From an uncultured Ruminococcus sp. (GTDB taxonomy: Bacteria > Bacillota > Clostridia > Oscillospirales > CAG-272): a stretch of DNA of 38,500 nucleotides. The notes under the pieces were generated by a model. The model was not told where the DNA came from. It saw only the letters and a list, made by a program, of their open reading frames with translations, and made no database searches. Of the stretch, positions 15,267 to 24,374 are shown piece by piece. The position numbers and the translations under genes were made by a program. The DNA lies in assembly GCA_902797235.1 (NCBI GenBank), contig CADBSB010000013.1:1-38500 (forward strand), written 5' to 3'. The stretch's first letter is position 1. Each line of letters opens with the position of its first letter.

Positions 15267-15408
15267 AGACGCTTCGCTAATGAAGACGCTACGCTAATGA
15301 AGACGCTACGCTAATGAAGACGCTACGCTGATGAAGGCGCTACGCTGATGAAGACGCTACGCTGATGAAGACGCTACGCTGATGAAGACGCTGCGCTGAT
15401 GAAGAATT
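15262..15408 (+). repeat. Eight 17-bp tandem repeats after parB (chain of MKTLR mini-ORFs)
   Basis: Eight full units of consensus RATGAAGACGCTACGCT and a partial ninth run without spacers from the parB stop. Each unit contains ATG-AAG-ACG-CTN-CGC followed by TAA or TGA that overlaps the next ATG (TAATG or TGATG), so the run reads as overlapping five-codon ORFs. The parB stop itself overlaps the first ATG. Confidence 0.9.
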
Positions 15409-15430
15409 AAACGCGGGCGTCTTCATTTTA
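15382..15430 (+). terminator. Probable terminator using the repeat as 5' arm
   Basis: GCGTCTTCAT (15417-15426), followed by TTTAAT, is the exact complement of ATGAAGACGC in the last full repeat (15382-15391). The same arm occurs in six other units, so several alternative stems are possible. It overlaps the 3' end of the convergent alpha-galactosidase gene. The loop of about 25 bases with the last unit is long, so strength is uncertain. Confidence 0.5.
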
Positions 15431-17413
15431 ATACCTTATCAGCACGTATACCGCCGACTTGCCGGCGGGGAGGTCGACCTGTAAGAACTTATTCAAAAGG
15501 TTTGTTTTGTATCCTTCGATATCCGGGTATGACTTTATTATTTCAGGCTCGCCGGTCAGGTATTTCGCCAGGTATATCTGCTTACGCGAAGGCTCGTCCG
15601 AATTGTTCCAGACGGCGAGCATGAGGACGCGGTCCTTTTTGTCGTTCAAGCCGAAGCATTCGGTGCCGTTCGTATCTATATCGAACGTGCCGGCGGGATA
15701 AACGGGGACGGAGCTTGCGATATATCCGCGCGTTTGTTTATAAATATCCGCCGCTTCCTTTATAAGCGACATATTGAATTCGTCCGCGCACTCTATCCTG
15801 CCGGATAAGTACATAAGCCCCATAAGTCCCGTGACCATGCAGTAGGACGTTACCTTTCCGTCCTTGAATCTGTCCGCAAATTCCTTTGTCGGCACAAAGC
15901 TCTCGCGGAAGTCTATTTTCGTCGGGTACGGGTACGCCCATATGCCGCATCTTTCGGGCGGGATGCAGGCGTTCGTGCCCGATACTATCGACGGCAGTCT
16001 GAAATAATCCTCCTGGTCGGAGACGGACTGTAAATGAAAGTGTGACAGCGTTTCCATATCTGCGCGCATGGCGCCGGAGCCGCAGTTTTCTATTATAAGA
16101 TCGGGAAATCCGGCTCTTAAATCATCTATAAAATCATAAAACGCCCTTGTGTGCTCGTGAAGCGACGCGGCGCCGTCCGGGTCCACACCCGCGCCCGTGT
16201 TTGCGTTATAGTCGTTTTTTATGTACCTTACGCCCATATCGTACAGGCGTTTGACGCGTGCGCGTATATGCGCGCGCACGCCCGCCTGCCTGAAATCGAA
16301 CATGAGCCGTCCGCCGCCGACGGGGTTTCCTCTGCGGTATAACAGATATTCGGGGTGTTCCTTTATTATCTCAGCGTTGACGCCGACGGATTCGAATTCA
16401 AACCAGATACCCGGCTTCATACCGCGGGAATAAACGTAATCGAATATGCTTTTTAGGCCTCCGTCGCCGAAAAGACTGTCGTCGACATCCCACATTCCGA
16501 GGTCCTTTGATTCGTCCTTGTTGACGGAGTACCAGCCCGCGTCCATAACGTAATATTCACAGCCGGCCTCCGCCGCCGCGTCTATCAGCGGCAGGCTTTT
16601 TTCTTTTGTCGGCAGCGCCCAGAGCGCGTTCATATAGTCGTTATAGCAGAGCGGGGGAACGGAGTTTTCAAACGGCGTTTTCATATATTCGCGCCGCGCC
16701 GCCGTCAACTCCGCCAGAGCCTCTTCAAATCCGCCGTCGACGCAGCCGGTGACGGAATAACAAGTCGTTACGCTCTCGCCTTTGTTAAGCTCCGCGTGCC
16801 AGCCGTCGTTTTTCTCAAAGCAGTCCGTCGTCATAATAACGAGCTCCGTATCGTCGCGGTAACCGCGTATGCAGACCTCGATAAACCAGCCGTGACCGCA
16901 GTCGATCTCGGCGTACCACGATTTGTTAAGCTCCGTGTCGACGATTATGACGACCGGCTCGTGATGACAAGTGCTCCAGCTGCTCTGCGATGCGAGCCTG
17001 AAGGACGACTGAGAGCCGTGATTGTACGTTTTATAAAGTCCGAGCGTTTCGGCAGACGCGCTGCGCCACTGCGCCTCGCCCGTCCAGCAGCTGTACGTGT
17101 AGTATATATCGAATCTGTCGGCCTTCCACGGCTTTGAGCCGCCCTTGCCGATGCCCGTGACGTAAGCGGAGCTCAACAGCTCTACCGACAGCGGCTTGTC
17201 GCCTTTGTTCTCGATTACCGTCCTCTGCCGCACCGCGCCGCAGCTTTCAAAGCCGCTGTATTCGCACCTTACGACCGCGTTTTTTGTCTTCAATTTATAT
17301 GCTCCGTCGTCTTTAACGGTACAGCCGTCGAAATTGCCTGAGCCCGAGTGATAATAACAGTTATCCTCCGCGTCAAGCGAGGTATAAAAGCATGGCTTGA
17401 ATTCCTTATACAT
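15428..17413 (-). CDS. Alpha-galactosidase, glycoside hydrolase family 36
   Basis: A 661-residue GH36-type enzyme, which hydrolyses terminal alpha-galactosides such as raffinose-family sugars. After an N-terminal beta-sandwich (about 1-260) the TIM barrel shows YYVMDAGWY (about 288-296), MKPGIWFEFE, the nucleophile motif YIKNDYN, ENCGSGAMRAD, and the SDQ motif with the acid/base Asp. There is no signal peptide, so it acts in the cytosol. ATG at 17413 has GAGGTG four bases before it; the in-frame TTG at 17425 lies within that site. It starts 32 bases after the stop of the cyclic glucan synthase gene, so the two are co-transcribed. Substrate specificity within GH36 is not certain, and no sugar transporter is next to it. 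Confidence 0.92.
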   Translation of the reverse strand: MYKEFKPCFYTSLDAEDNCYYHSGSGNFDGCTVKDDGAYKLKTKNAVVRCEYSGFESCGAVRQRTVIENKGDKPLSVELLSSAYVTGIGKGGSKPWKADRFDIYYTYSCWTGEAQWRSASAETLGLYKTYNHGSQSSFRLASQSSWSTCHHEPVVIIVDTELNKSWYAEIDCGHGWFIEVCIRGYRDDTELVIMTTDCFEKNDGWHAELNKGESVTTCYSVTGCVDGGFEEALAELTAARREYMKTPFENSVPPLCYNDYMNALWALPTKEKSLPLIDAAAEAGCEYYVMDAGWYSVNKDESKDLGMWDVDDSLFGDGGLKSIFDYVYSRGMKPGIWFEFESVGVNAEIIKEHPEYLLYRRGNPVGGGRLMFDFRQAGVRAHIRARVKRLYDMGVRYIKNDYNANTGAGVDPDGAASLHEHTRAFYDFIDDLRAGFPDLIIENCGSGAMRADMETLSHFHLQSVSDQEDYFRLPSIVSGTNACIPPERCGIWAYPYPTKIDFRESFVPTKEFADRFKDGKVTSYCMVTGLMGLMYLSGRIECADEFNMSLIKEAADIYKQTRGYIASSVPVYPAGTFDIDTNGTECFGLNDKKDRVLMLAVWNNSDEPSRKQIYLAKYLTGEPEIIKSYPDIEGYKTNLLNKFLQVDLPAGKSAVYVLIRY

Positions 17414-17445
17414 AACGCACCTCAAATATCTTTTTTACCATTCTA

Positions 17446-20400
17446 TCACCTTTTCGCGCCCGTGTCAAGAGTGTGTTTTCCGCCGTCGAACAGGAAAAAT
17501 GAATTTTTGACCGGGAGTCCGTCTAAAAGCGTCTGCTTTTTCACGTTTTCGGCGGTTATGACGTATTCGGTGTTACGGCGTTTCACGGTAAGCGTGAAGC
17601 GCGTGAAATCGGAGCAGAAGGACGGGTCTATCTCAAAGCCGCCGTCGTGCTCGTTATAGCCTAAAAGGTATTCGAGGACCGTGGTGAAATACCAGCCCGC
17701 GGAGCCGGTGTACCACGGCCAGCCGCCGCGGCCGTAAAGGCCGTCCGCCGTGTAAACGTCGCCGCAGAGAACGTACGGCTCACGCCCGTATTTTATGAAA
17801 TCCTCTTTTGTTGTACAGTGATTTACCGGGTTTATCGCCTTTAACAATTCATACCCTCTGTGCGGCTGTTTCGAGTTGAAGAACGCGGCGGCCGCCCATA
17901 CCGCGCCGTGCGTGTACTGACCGCCGTTTTCGCGTATTCCGCCGGGGTACGAGGTAATATATCCAATACCGTCACGCTGACCGAAAGGCGGCGTAAACAG
18001 CTTTACTATCCCGTTTTTTGCGTCGTAAAGCTTATTATAAACAGCGTCAAGAGATGAGGAAACGCGCTTTTCGTCAAGCCCGCAGAAGGAAGCGAAAGCC
18101 TGCGGTAAAATATCGATCTCACAAGCGTTGCCGCCCGTTTTTCCTATCGCCTCTCCGTTGTCGAGAAAGCCTCTTAAATAATGCTCGCCGTCAAAGCCGT
18201 GCGCCTCGACCGCCTGTTTCAGCCTTGATGAGAGCTCATCGAATTTTGTTCCGTCAACGCCTTTGAGAGAGCAGAGATACGACAGCCTTGAAAGCGTCAG
18301 CGCGGCGAAAAGCGTCAGCCATACGCTTTCGCCCCTGCCCTTTATACCCGCCTCGTTCATGCCGTCGTTCCAGTCGCCGCCGCCCATAAGGCAAAGCCCG
18401 TGCTCGCCCGTTTTTATGCGCGACGCGGCTTTTATACAATGCTCCAATACCGTGCCCTTCACATCGGAATAAACGGCTTTTTCGTACCTGTCGCGCTCGC
18501 CGTCGTGAAGCGGAGCGGAGACTGAATAACGCGTTTGTATATCGAGTATTTTCGTATCGTTCGTCAGCACGACGTACCTGTAAACGGCGTAGGGGAGCCA
18601 CAGCATATCGTCGGAACAGCGGCTTCTGATACCCGTGTCCGTCACGGGGTGGAACCAGTGCATCACGTCGCCCTCTTCGTACTGGCGGCAGGCGCAGCGC
18701 AGTATCGTCGCCTTTGCCGTAAGACTGTCGCCGTATACGGTGCAGAGGCAGTCCTGAAGCTGATCGCGGAAGCCGAACGCGCCGCCGTTCTGACACGGTC
18801 CGCACCGCGCGAGCTGGCGGCAGACGTACGCCTGATACCGTGAATATAAATTGAACGTCAGATCAAGCGCAAAATCGCCCGAATGAAGCGTGAACGGGGA
18901 CAAAAACGCCTCCGTCTTCCTCGCGTATCGCGCGGCTGCGCCGTACGCGTTTTCCGCCGCATAACCGACCGCCGTGTGAGAGCTTGCGGCGCCTGCGACG
19001 AACGTGCTTTCATCCTTGTGGAGCCGCTTTATTTCAAGCGTTCTGCCGTCAAAGCCGAACGCCGCGTCCTTGCAGTAAACGAAGAACGAGGCGCGCCGGA
19101 CGTCGTAGGAATTCGTAACGTACGCCGTATCGGCGGAGGAAGCGTACCGCAAAGAACCGTTTTTGTATTCCGCGCCGATAACGGGCAGCTCACACAGCAA
19201 TAGCTGTCCTTCAAGCTTTGTTTTGACCGTTATCACCTTGTACGGCATCTTGCTGTCCACCGCGGCGGTCACGGTGTAATCCTTTCCGTCGAGCTCGCCG
19301 CGCCATTCGGCGTATGACGGATAAAAACGGCATTCCGTACTGTAAGAAAACAGCTCGTAAGTCCTGTCGCCGGCCGTAAAATACAGCTTTTCAGACGCGC
19401 CGTCGGGCGAGGTGTCGTAATCCGTCAGGGTGGTCATTCTGCTGTTTTCAAACCAGCAGAAGCCGCCGCTCCTGTCGCTTACGAGCGCGCCGAAAACGTG
19501 ATTTGCGTATATGAAGTGCATCGGGTTATACGTCATACCGCACGGCATGACGGCGCAGTTTTCAATAAAACACGGTATTTTGTCTGACACCGCGCGTCTC
19601 GGTTCGCATTTAATTTTTTGCGGAATATAAGGCGGCGTGCCGGTCTTTTCGTCCTTTGTTATCATATAGACCGAAACGTCGGAGAACACCGCTTTTTCCG
19701 TCTCGTCAACGTATGCGAAATGAACGCGGGAGCCGATAAGCGCGGAAAGACCGCACGCGCCGGCTATACGGTACAGCTCTTGCTTTTTTCTGTTGTAATA
19801 TCCGTCGTCGTTATCGTACAAAATCACCGTGTCGGCTTCAATTCCGCAGATAAGGAGGCGCACCGCCGCCTGCGCGTACGCGGGGAAAACGGAGCGGAGC
19901 TGAGCCATATTGTCGTCACCCGTGAAGTCGAGGAGTATTATCGGCCGGTCGCCCGATATGCCGTGCTTATACAGTATTTCCCTGTAAGATAAAGCGCACC
20001 GCGCTTGTGCGATTTTCGGTGACGGGCGCATGATGCAGCGTAAAATTTTGCAAAAAACCGCCTGATCCACGGGCGGCAAAACCGCGCCGGCGTCGCCTTT
20101 TTCCTCGCGTACCGCGCCGTAAACCGCCGCGTCGGCTTCCGCTCTCGTCCTTCCCGTGCCGATATAAAAGCAAACGTTATCCTCGTCCGTTTTCGCGGCA
20201 AAACGCGGATATATAGAGGCGCCGAAGTCCGTTTCCGGATCAGATGAAAACAGAGAATTGTAGGTTTTGTACGGATAGATCTCGTCCGCGCGAGTGTAAG
20301 CGGACAGCGGTACCATGCCGTTTTTGTACGCGTATACGCTTATGCAGAACGCGCCCTTTCCGCGCCTTATGAAGCGTATCATGCCGCCTTCTGTTTCCGC

Positions 20401-23400
20401 CGTTATGAAAAGCGAGGAGTACGACGTGTGGCGCCTGTGCGCCGTCAGCTCCGACAGTACCGGCTCAAAGCAGAGCATACAGCCGCCGTCCGATTTGACG
20501 TCAAGCTTGAACGATGCGCTCGTTTTGCCGACCGTCAGCTTTGCCGATCTGTCGTTATATCCATATTCCACGCAGCCGTCCGAAAAGGCGCGGACGTGCT
20601 TTATAAGATCAAAAACAACGCCGTTTTTGCAAAGCAGCGAAAGCCCGCGCACTCCCTTGGCTGCCGCGTCGCAGATACATATATCACGGTAATATAGTCC
20701 CGTCCCGTAAGCGTCGGCGACCGCCGTGCAGACCGTGTTGGTAACGGCCGCGCAGTCCGGTTCAAACGGCGCGCCGTCGTATCTTACGGCATCGTTTTTC
20801 GGCTTTGTTTTATACGACACGGCGCGCGTGTCGGGGAATTTTTCATACAGCAGAGGAAGCACCGCGCCTATCCTTTTGTCGCGGCAGAAACGGTCGACGA
20901 AAACGCCGCCGCACAGAGCGTTCGCCGCCGATATTACGGACATACCGATGTGGTGCGCCATAAAGCATTTTATGACCGCCGCGCCGTTTCCCACTCTGTC
21001 GCGCGTAAGATCGAGTGCCTCGTAAAAGCCGTACTTTCCGTACGCTCCGCGGTCTTTCAATGCGTATAACGCACGTTCAGCGTACCTGTCATATTTCAGC
21101 ATCAAAAACAGAGAATACGGACTTATCACGTTTTCTTTGCAGTCCGCGCAAAGCGATAACGCGTTTACGCCGTGCGCTTTATACTGATAATTCATATCGG
21201 GATCGAATGCGAAATAACACGATTCGCTTCTGCCGTAAAGCCGCGCCCCACGGTATGAAACCGCGTTTTTTCTTTGCATATACGCGGCGAATTTCAAGGC
21301 GTAACGGTAAGCCGAGCCGGGCGGCGCGGGCAGAAACAAAGACGGCATGAAATATTCAAACGAGGTGCCCGACCACGACGCTATGCCTCGCTTTCCGCCG
21401 TGCTTTATCACGGGCTTTGAAAGGCTTGAAAGGTGCGACGCGGGTGCGAAGCCGCAGGCGACGGCGGCTATATCCGTTGTCTTCATTTCCGAGATATATA
21501 AATCGTATTTTCCGTCAGATCCGCCGCCTTTTCCGATATAGAAAAGTCCCGATCTTTCATCATACAGGCGCGACAGGTCGCATTCCTTTATAAGCCCGTC
21601 GATCACCGGGATAAGATCGTTCAGACGCTCGTCCTTACCGGCGTATTCGAACAAAGCCTGACGGAGAGCAATAAGACAGCAGAGGTAATTTCCGTCGTCG
21701 ACGGTCGAGATAAAATCGGACAGGATCCCGAGCGTTCTCGTGTCGTACCAGTTATATAAAAGCCCGTCCTTTTTGGGTATTTTACATAGCGTTTTCAGCG
21801 TCGGCGACAGTCTGTCGTATATCGAGTGCGCGCCGAATATGCCCATATCCGCGGCGGCGATGACGGACAAAAGATAAAGCCCGATATTGGTGGGAGAGGT
21901 GCGCGGCGCGGCGCCTTTTTCGCACAGGACCTGGTAGTTGTCGGGCGGCAGAAAATTGTGCTCCGCGGTCACAAGATCGTCAAAATATTTCATATGATCT
22001 GCGGAGGAGGACAAAAGCAGATAACGGTCCGTTTTACGCCTTTTTTTCGCCTCCGGCGCGGCCGCGGAAAGGTACGCTATAACGGGAGAAAGCGCAAAAA
22101 GCACGCCTGTCAGAGCGGCGCCGCCGCCCGACGTTATCATAAGAACTGTCCCCGCGATAAGCGACGGCAAAAACGCGAAAAGATACGCGTGACCGCCGTT
22201 TTTCATCCGGTCGGCCGCCGACGCGGTAGTCCATTTAAGCGTGTGTTTATGCGTAAAAACGCGGAATAACGCGCATAAGACCGCCGATAAAACGGTCTGC
22301 GCTTCATAAAACAAAAAGCTTACGCTCATTATCGTTTGTATTATGCAGTCGCTTTTCAGATCGCCTTTATGGGAGGAAAAAACTGAAAACAAGGCGGGAA
22401 AAATAATATATGAAAGTGCGAAAATCGACGCGACGGGAAGCTGCCCGGCGATAAGAGCGTAAAATATCGTTATAAGGGCAAAAACCGGCGTCAGAGCGCG
22501 CAGGACGCTGTATATAAGCATGATCTTATCAAGCGCGTTGAGCCCGTTTATCTGCTTTTTTCCGTTATCGTTTCTTACGTATTTTCCGATGAACGGCAGG
22601 CTCTGCACGTCGCCTCTCGTCCATCTGTCAAGGCGTTTGAAATAGGACAAAGCGTTTTTCGGCGTGCCCTCATACATCACGGTATCCGTCACCGCGCAGC
22701 ACTTGAGGCGGCAGCCCTCGATCGCGTCGTGAGAGAGGATCCGCTCCGTCGGGAAAAAGTCGACGCAGCACTCGTAAAAAGCGTTTACGTCGATCAGACC
22801 TTTGCCGCAGAAGGAGCCTCTGCCGTACGCGGCGCTCAGCGTGTCGTAATCAAAGCCGCGGTACGTGTCAACGCCGGAATCCGCGGAAAACACGCGTGAA
22901 AACGGAGTGTCCGCCTCGCTTTTAAGCGCCGGCTTAACGCGCGGCTGAAAAACGCCGTGGCCGCGCGTCACCACGCGTTTTTTTAAATCAACGACGGCTC
23001 TGTTCGCCGGGTGCGCGGCGCAGCGGAGGAGAGAAGAAGACGAACCGGGGTAAAGCAGCGTATCGCTGTCAAGCGTCAGAAGGTACGGCACGCCGGTGAG
23101 CTTCTCCGTGTCCGCGCCGTATATTTTAAGGGAGGATTTTCCCGTTTTAAGCTGCTTCACAAGCTCGCAGACGGCGCCTCTTTTTCTGTCCGGCGCGATG
23201 AAGGCGTTTTCCGACATGGAGTATTTTCTGTCGCGGACGAACAGGTAAAACCTGCCGCCGTATTCGCCGTTGAGCTTTTCCGTCAGCTTTACCGCCCTGC
23301 TTATTATTTCGTCGTCCTCGTCCTTGTATTTGGTCTTGGAATCGCACAGATCCGCGAGCACGCCGAAGTACGTTTTTTCGCTTTTTCCCTCGGTGAAATA

Positions 23401-24225
23401 CAGCTTTTCGATCCGGTCGAAAAGCTCCTCGGGCTTGCCGTCGAGCAGAGAGGTTATAACGGTAAGGCAGGGCGGAGTTTCCGCGCTTTCGTCAAGCCTC
23501 GCCGCGGCGTAGGGAGGTATCAGACGCAGCAGTATCGCGTCGGTAAAAAAAGACGATACGGCAAAAACGGGCAGAGCCGCGGCAAGAACCGTGAAAATAT
23601 CGTCCGTCAGCGCAAATAAAACGGATAATAACAGAGTAAAAAAGAGAAAAAGAAGTAAAATATGATAAGGGGCGCAGCTTTTACGTTCAAGCAGCGTCTT
23701 TGTCAGCTTATGGCACGGTATTTCCGACAAAGCTTCCTCCGCGCTGCATTTTCGAGCGACGCGGTAAAGCCCCGCGCGGTAAAGCGCCTTCGTGTTTTCG
23801 TCGCTTGCCGCGTAATCCGGGTACGTCATAAGCCTTTTTTCAAGCGCTGAGCACTCCGATACGATCTTACGAAAGTCAAGCCCGTCCGCCTTCCGCATCC
23901 GGTAAATGACGTCCTCGCCCGATATAAGCCTTTTGCAGTAAATATACGTAAGATACGCGCCGATCCTTCTCACGTCTTTGTCGGACGCGTTGTACTTCCG
24001 TAAAAACGCGCATATCTCGTACTCGTCCGCGTTATAGCCGAGAAGGGCGAGCCGCGCCTCGAGCTTCCCGCACAGATCATGGTTGAAACCGCGCGAAAGC
24101 GCCTTATAAGCGCCTTTCAGCTTCGGAATTATATAATACGCGTTATCATATATAACTCCGCTTTTTTCGTTTTTTATCCGTTTTAAAACGGAAAAACAAT
24201 CCTTCTTAAAATCAGCGTCCGTCAT
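17446..24225 (-). CDS. Cyclic beta-1,2-glucan synthase (NdvB/Cgs-like)
   Basis: A 2259-residue membrane enzyme that builds beta-1,2-glucan from UDP-glucose and closes it into a ring. Domain order: helical N-terminus with a weak family motif; membrane helices near 190-235; a GT84 transferase with LDSDT (about 384), LSHDAIEG and RLDRWTRGD (about 535); more membrane helices (about 560-720); a cyclisation domain with WSGTSFEYFMP, SES and YGFYEALD (about 960-1120, candidate catalytic Glu residues) and AHHIGMS; and a C-terminal GH94-like phosphorylase domain with GDWNDGMN (about 1950), QRDGIGYITSYPGG and GWPWYTGSAGWY. It is shorter than the about 2800 residues of the Brucella enzyme, mainly by lean domains. 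GGAGG precedes the ATG. The product could be an osmoprotective or surface glucan; the partner GH36 enzyme is unexplained. Confidence 0.92.
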   Translation of the reverse strand: MTDADFKKDCFSVLKRIKNEKSGVIYDNAYYIIPKLKGAYKALSRGFNHDLCGKLEARLALLGYNADEYEICAFLRKYNASDKDVRRIGAYLTYIYCKRLISGEDVIYRMRKADGLDFRKIVSECSALEKRLMTYPDYAASDENTKALYRAGLYRVARKCSAEEALSEIPCHKLTKTLLERKSCAPYHILLLFLFFTLLLSVLFALTDDIFTVLAAALPVFAVSSFFTDAILLRLIPPYAAARLDESAETPPCLTVITSLLDGKPEELFDRIEKLYFTEGKSEKTYFGVLADLCDSKTKYKDEDDEIISRAVKLTEKLNGEYGGRFYLFVRDRKYSMSENAFIAPDRKRGAVCELVKQLKTGKSSLKIYGADTEKLTGVPYLLTLDSDTLLYPGSSSSLLRCAAHPANRAVVDLKKRVVTRGHGVFQPRVKPALKSEADTPFSRVFSADSGVDTYRGFDYDTLSAAYGRGSFCGKGLIDVNAFYECCVDFFPTERILSHDAIEGCRLKCCAVTDTVMYEGTPKNALSYFKRLDRWTRGDVQSLPFIGKYVRNDNGKKQINGLNALDKIMLIYSVLRALTPVFALITIFYALIAGQLPVASIFALSYIIFPALFSVFSSHKGDLKSDCIIQTIMSVSFLFYEAQTVLSAVLCALFRVFTHKHTLKWTTASAADRMKNGGHAYLFAFLPSLIAGTVLMITSGGGAALTGVLFALSPVIAYLSAAAPEAKKRRKTDRYLLLSSSADHMKYFDDLVTAEHNFLPPDNYQVLCEKGAAPRTSPTNIGLYLLSVIAAADMGIFGAHSIYDRLSPTLKTLCKIPKKDGLLYNWYDTRTLGILSDFISTVDDGNYLCCLIALRQALFEYAGKDERLNDLIPVIDGLIKECDLSRLYDERSGLFYIGKGGGSDGKYDLYISEMKTTDIAAVACGFAPASHLSSLSKPVIKHGGKRGIASWSGTSFEYFMPSLFLPAPPGSAYRYALKFAAYMQRKNAVSYRGARLYGRSESCYFAFDPDMNYQYKAHGVNALSLCADCKENVISPYSLFLMLKYDRYAERALYALKDRGAYGKYGFYEALDLTRDRVGNGAAVIKCFMAHHIGMSVISAANALCGGVFVDRFCRDKRIGAVLPLLYEKFPDTRAVSYKTKPKNDAVRYDGAPFEPDCAAVTNTVCTAVADAYGTGLYYRDICICDAAAKGVRGLSLLCKNGVVFDLIKHVRAFSDGCVEYGYNDRSAKLTVGKTSASFKLDVKSDGGCMLCFEPVLSELTAHRRHTSYSSLFITAETEGGMIRFIRRGKGAFCISVYAYKNGMVPLSAYTRADEIYPYKTYNSLFSSDPETDFGASIYPRFAAKTDEDNVCFYIGTGRTRAEADAAVYGAVREEKGDAGAVLPPVDQAVFCKILRCIMRPSPKIAQARCALSYREILYKHGISGDRPIILLDFTGDDNMAQLRSVFPAYAQAAVRLLICGIEADTVILYDNDDGYYNRKKQELYRIAGACGLSALIGSRVHFAYVDETEKAVFSDVSVYMITKDEKTGTPPYIPQKIKCEPRRAVSDKIPCFIENCAVMPCGMTYNPMHFIYANHVFGALVSDRSGGFCWFENSRMTTLTDYDTSPDGASEKLYFTAGDRTYELFSYSTECRFYPSYAEWRGELDGKDYTVTAAVDSKMPYKVITVKTKLEGQLLLCELPVIGAEYKNGSLRYASSADTAYVTNSYDVRRASFFVYCKDAAFGFDGRTLEIKRLHKDESTFVAGAASSHTAVGYAAENAYGAAARYARKTEAFLSPFTLHSGDFALDLTFNLYSRYQAYVCRQLARCGPCQNGGAFGFRDQLQDCLCTVYGDSLTAKATILRCACRQYEEGDVMHWFHPVTDTGIRSRCSDDMLWLPYAVYRYVVLTNDTKILDIQTRYSVSAPLHDGERDRYEKAVYSDVKGTVLEHCIKAASRIKTGEHGLCLMGGGDWNDGMNEAGIKGRGESVWLTLFAALTLSRLSYLCSLKGVDGTKFDELSSRLKQAVEAHGFDGEHYLRGFLDNGEAIGKTGGNACEIDILPQAFASFCGLDEKRVSSSLDAVYNKLYDAKNGIVKLFTPPFGQRDGIGYITSYPGGIRENGGQYTHGAVWAAAAFFNSKQPHRGYELLKAINPVNHCTTKEDFIKYGREPYVLCGDVYTADGLYGRGGWPWYTGSAGWYFTTVLEYLLGYNEHDGGFEIDPSFCSDFTRFTLTVKRRNTEYVITAENVKKQTLLDGLPVKNSFFLFDGGKHTLDTGAKR

Positions 24226-24268
24226 TTTGCCTCCGAATAAACAGTTGACGTACTGATTATTGCCGATT

Positions 24269-24297
24269 TTGCGACGATTTTATACTCTTGTTATAAT
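24269..24297 (+). promoter_or_regulatory. SigA promoter of the yitT-like gene
   Basis: TTGCGA (24269-24274), 17 bases, TATAAT (24292-24297), with an extended -10 TG at 24289-24290 region (TGTTATAAT). The leader would be about 70 bases. Confidence 0.7.
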
Positions 24298-24317
24298 TTC
24301 CGCATAGAATAATACAA
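24290..24317 (-). promoter_or_regulatory. SigA promoter of the cyclic glucan synthase operon
   Basis: On the minus strand TTGTAT (24317-24312), 16 bases, TATAAC (24295-24290). Its -10 box overlaps the -10 box of the divergent yitT promoter on the near-palindrome GTTATAAT. Confidence 0.65.
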
Positions 24318-24374
24318 ATTTCTGTTATATAATCATTCCGTGTGGCTTAAATGACAAAAAACAGGCGGTAAATA

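Noticed and set aside
15262..15408. CRISPR-like look of the 17-bp array
   Set aside because: Units follow each other without spacers and are too short, and no cas genes are present. It is a simple tandem repeat.
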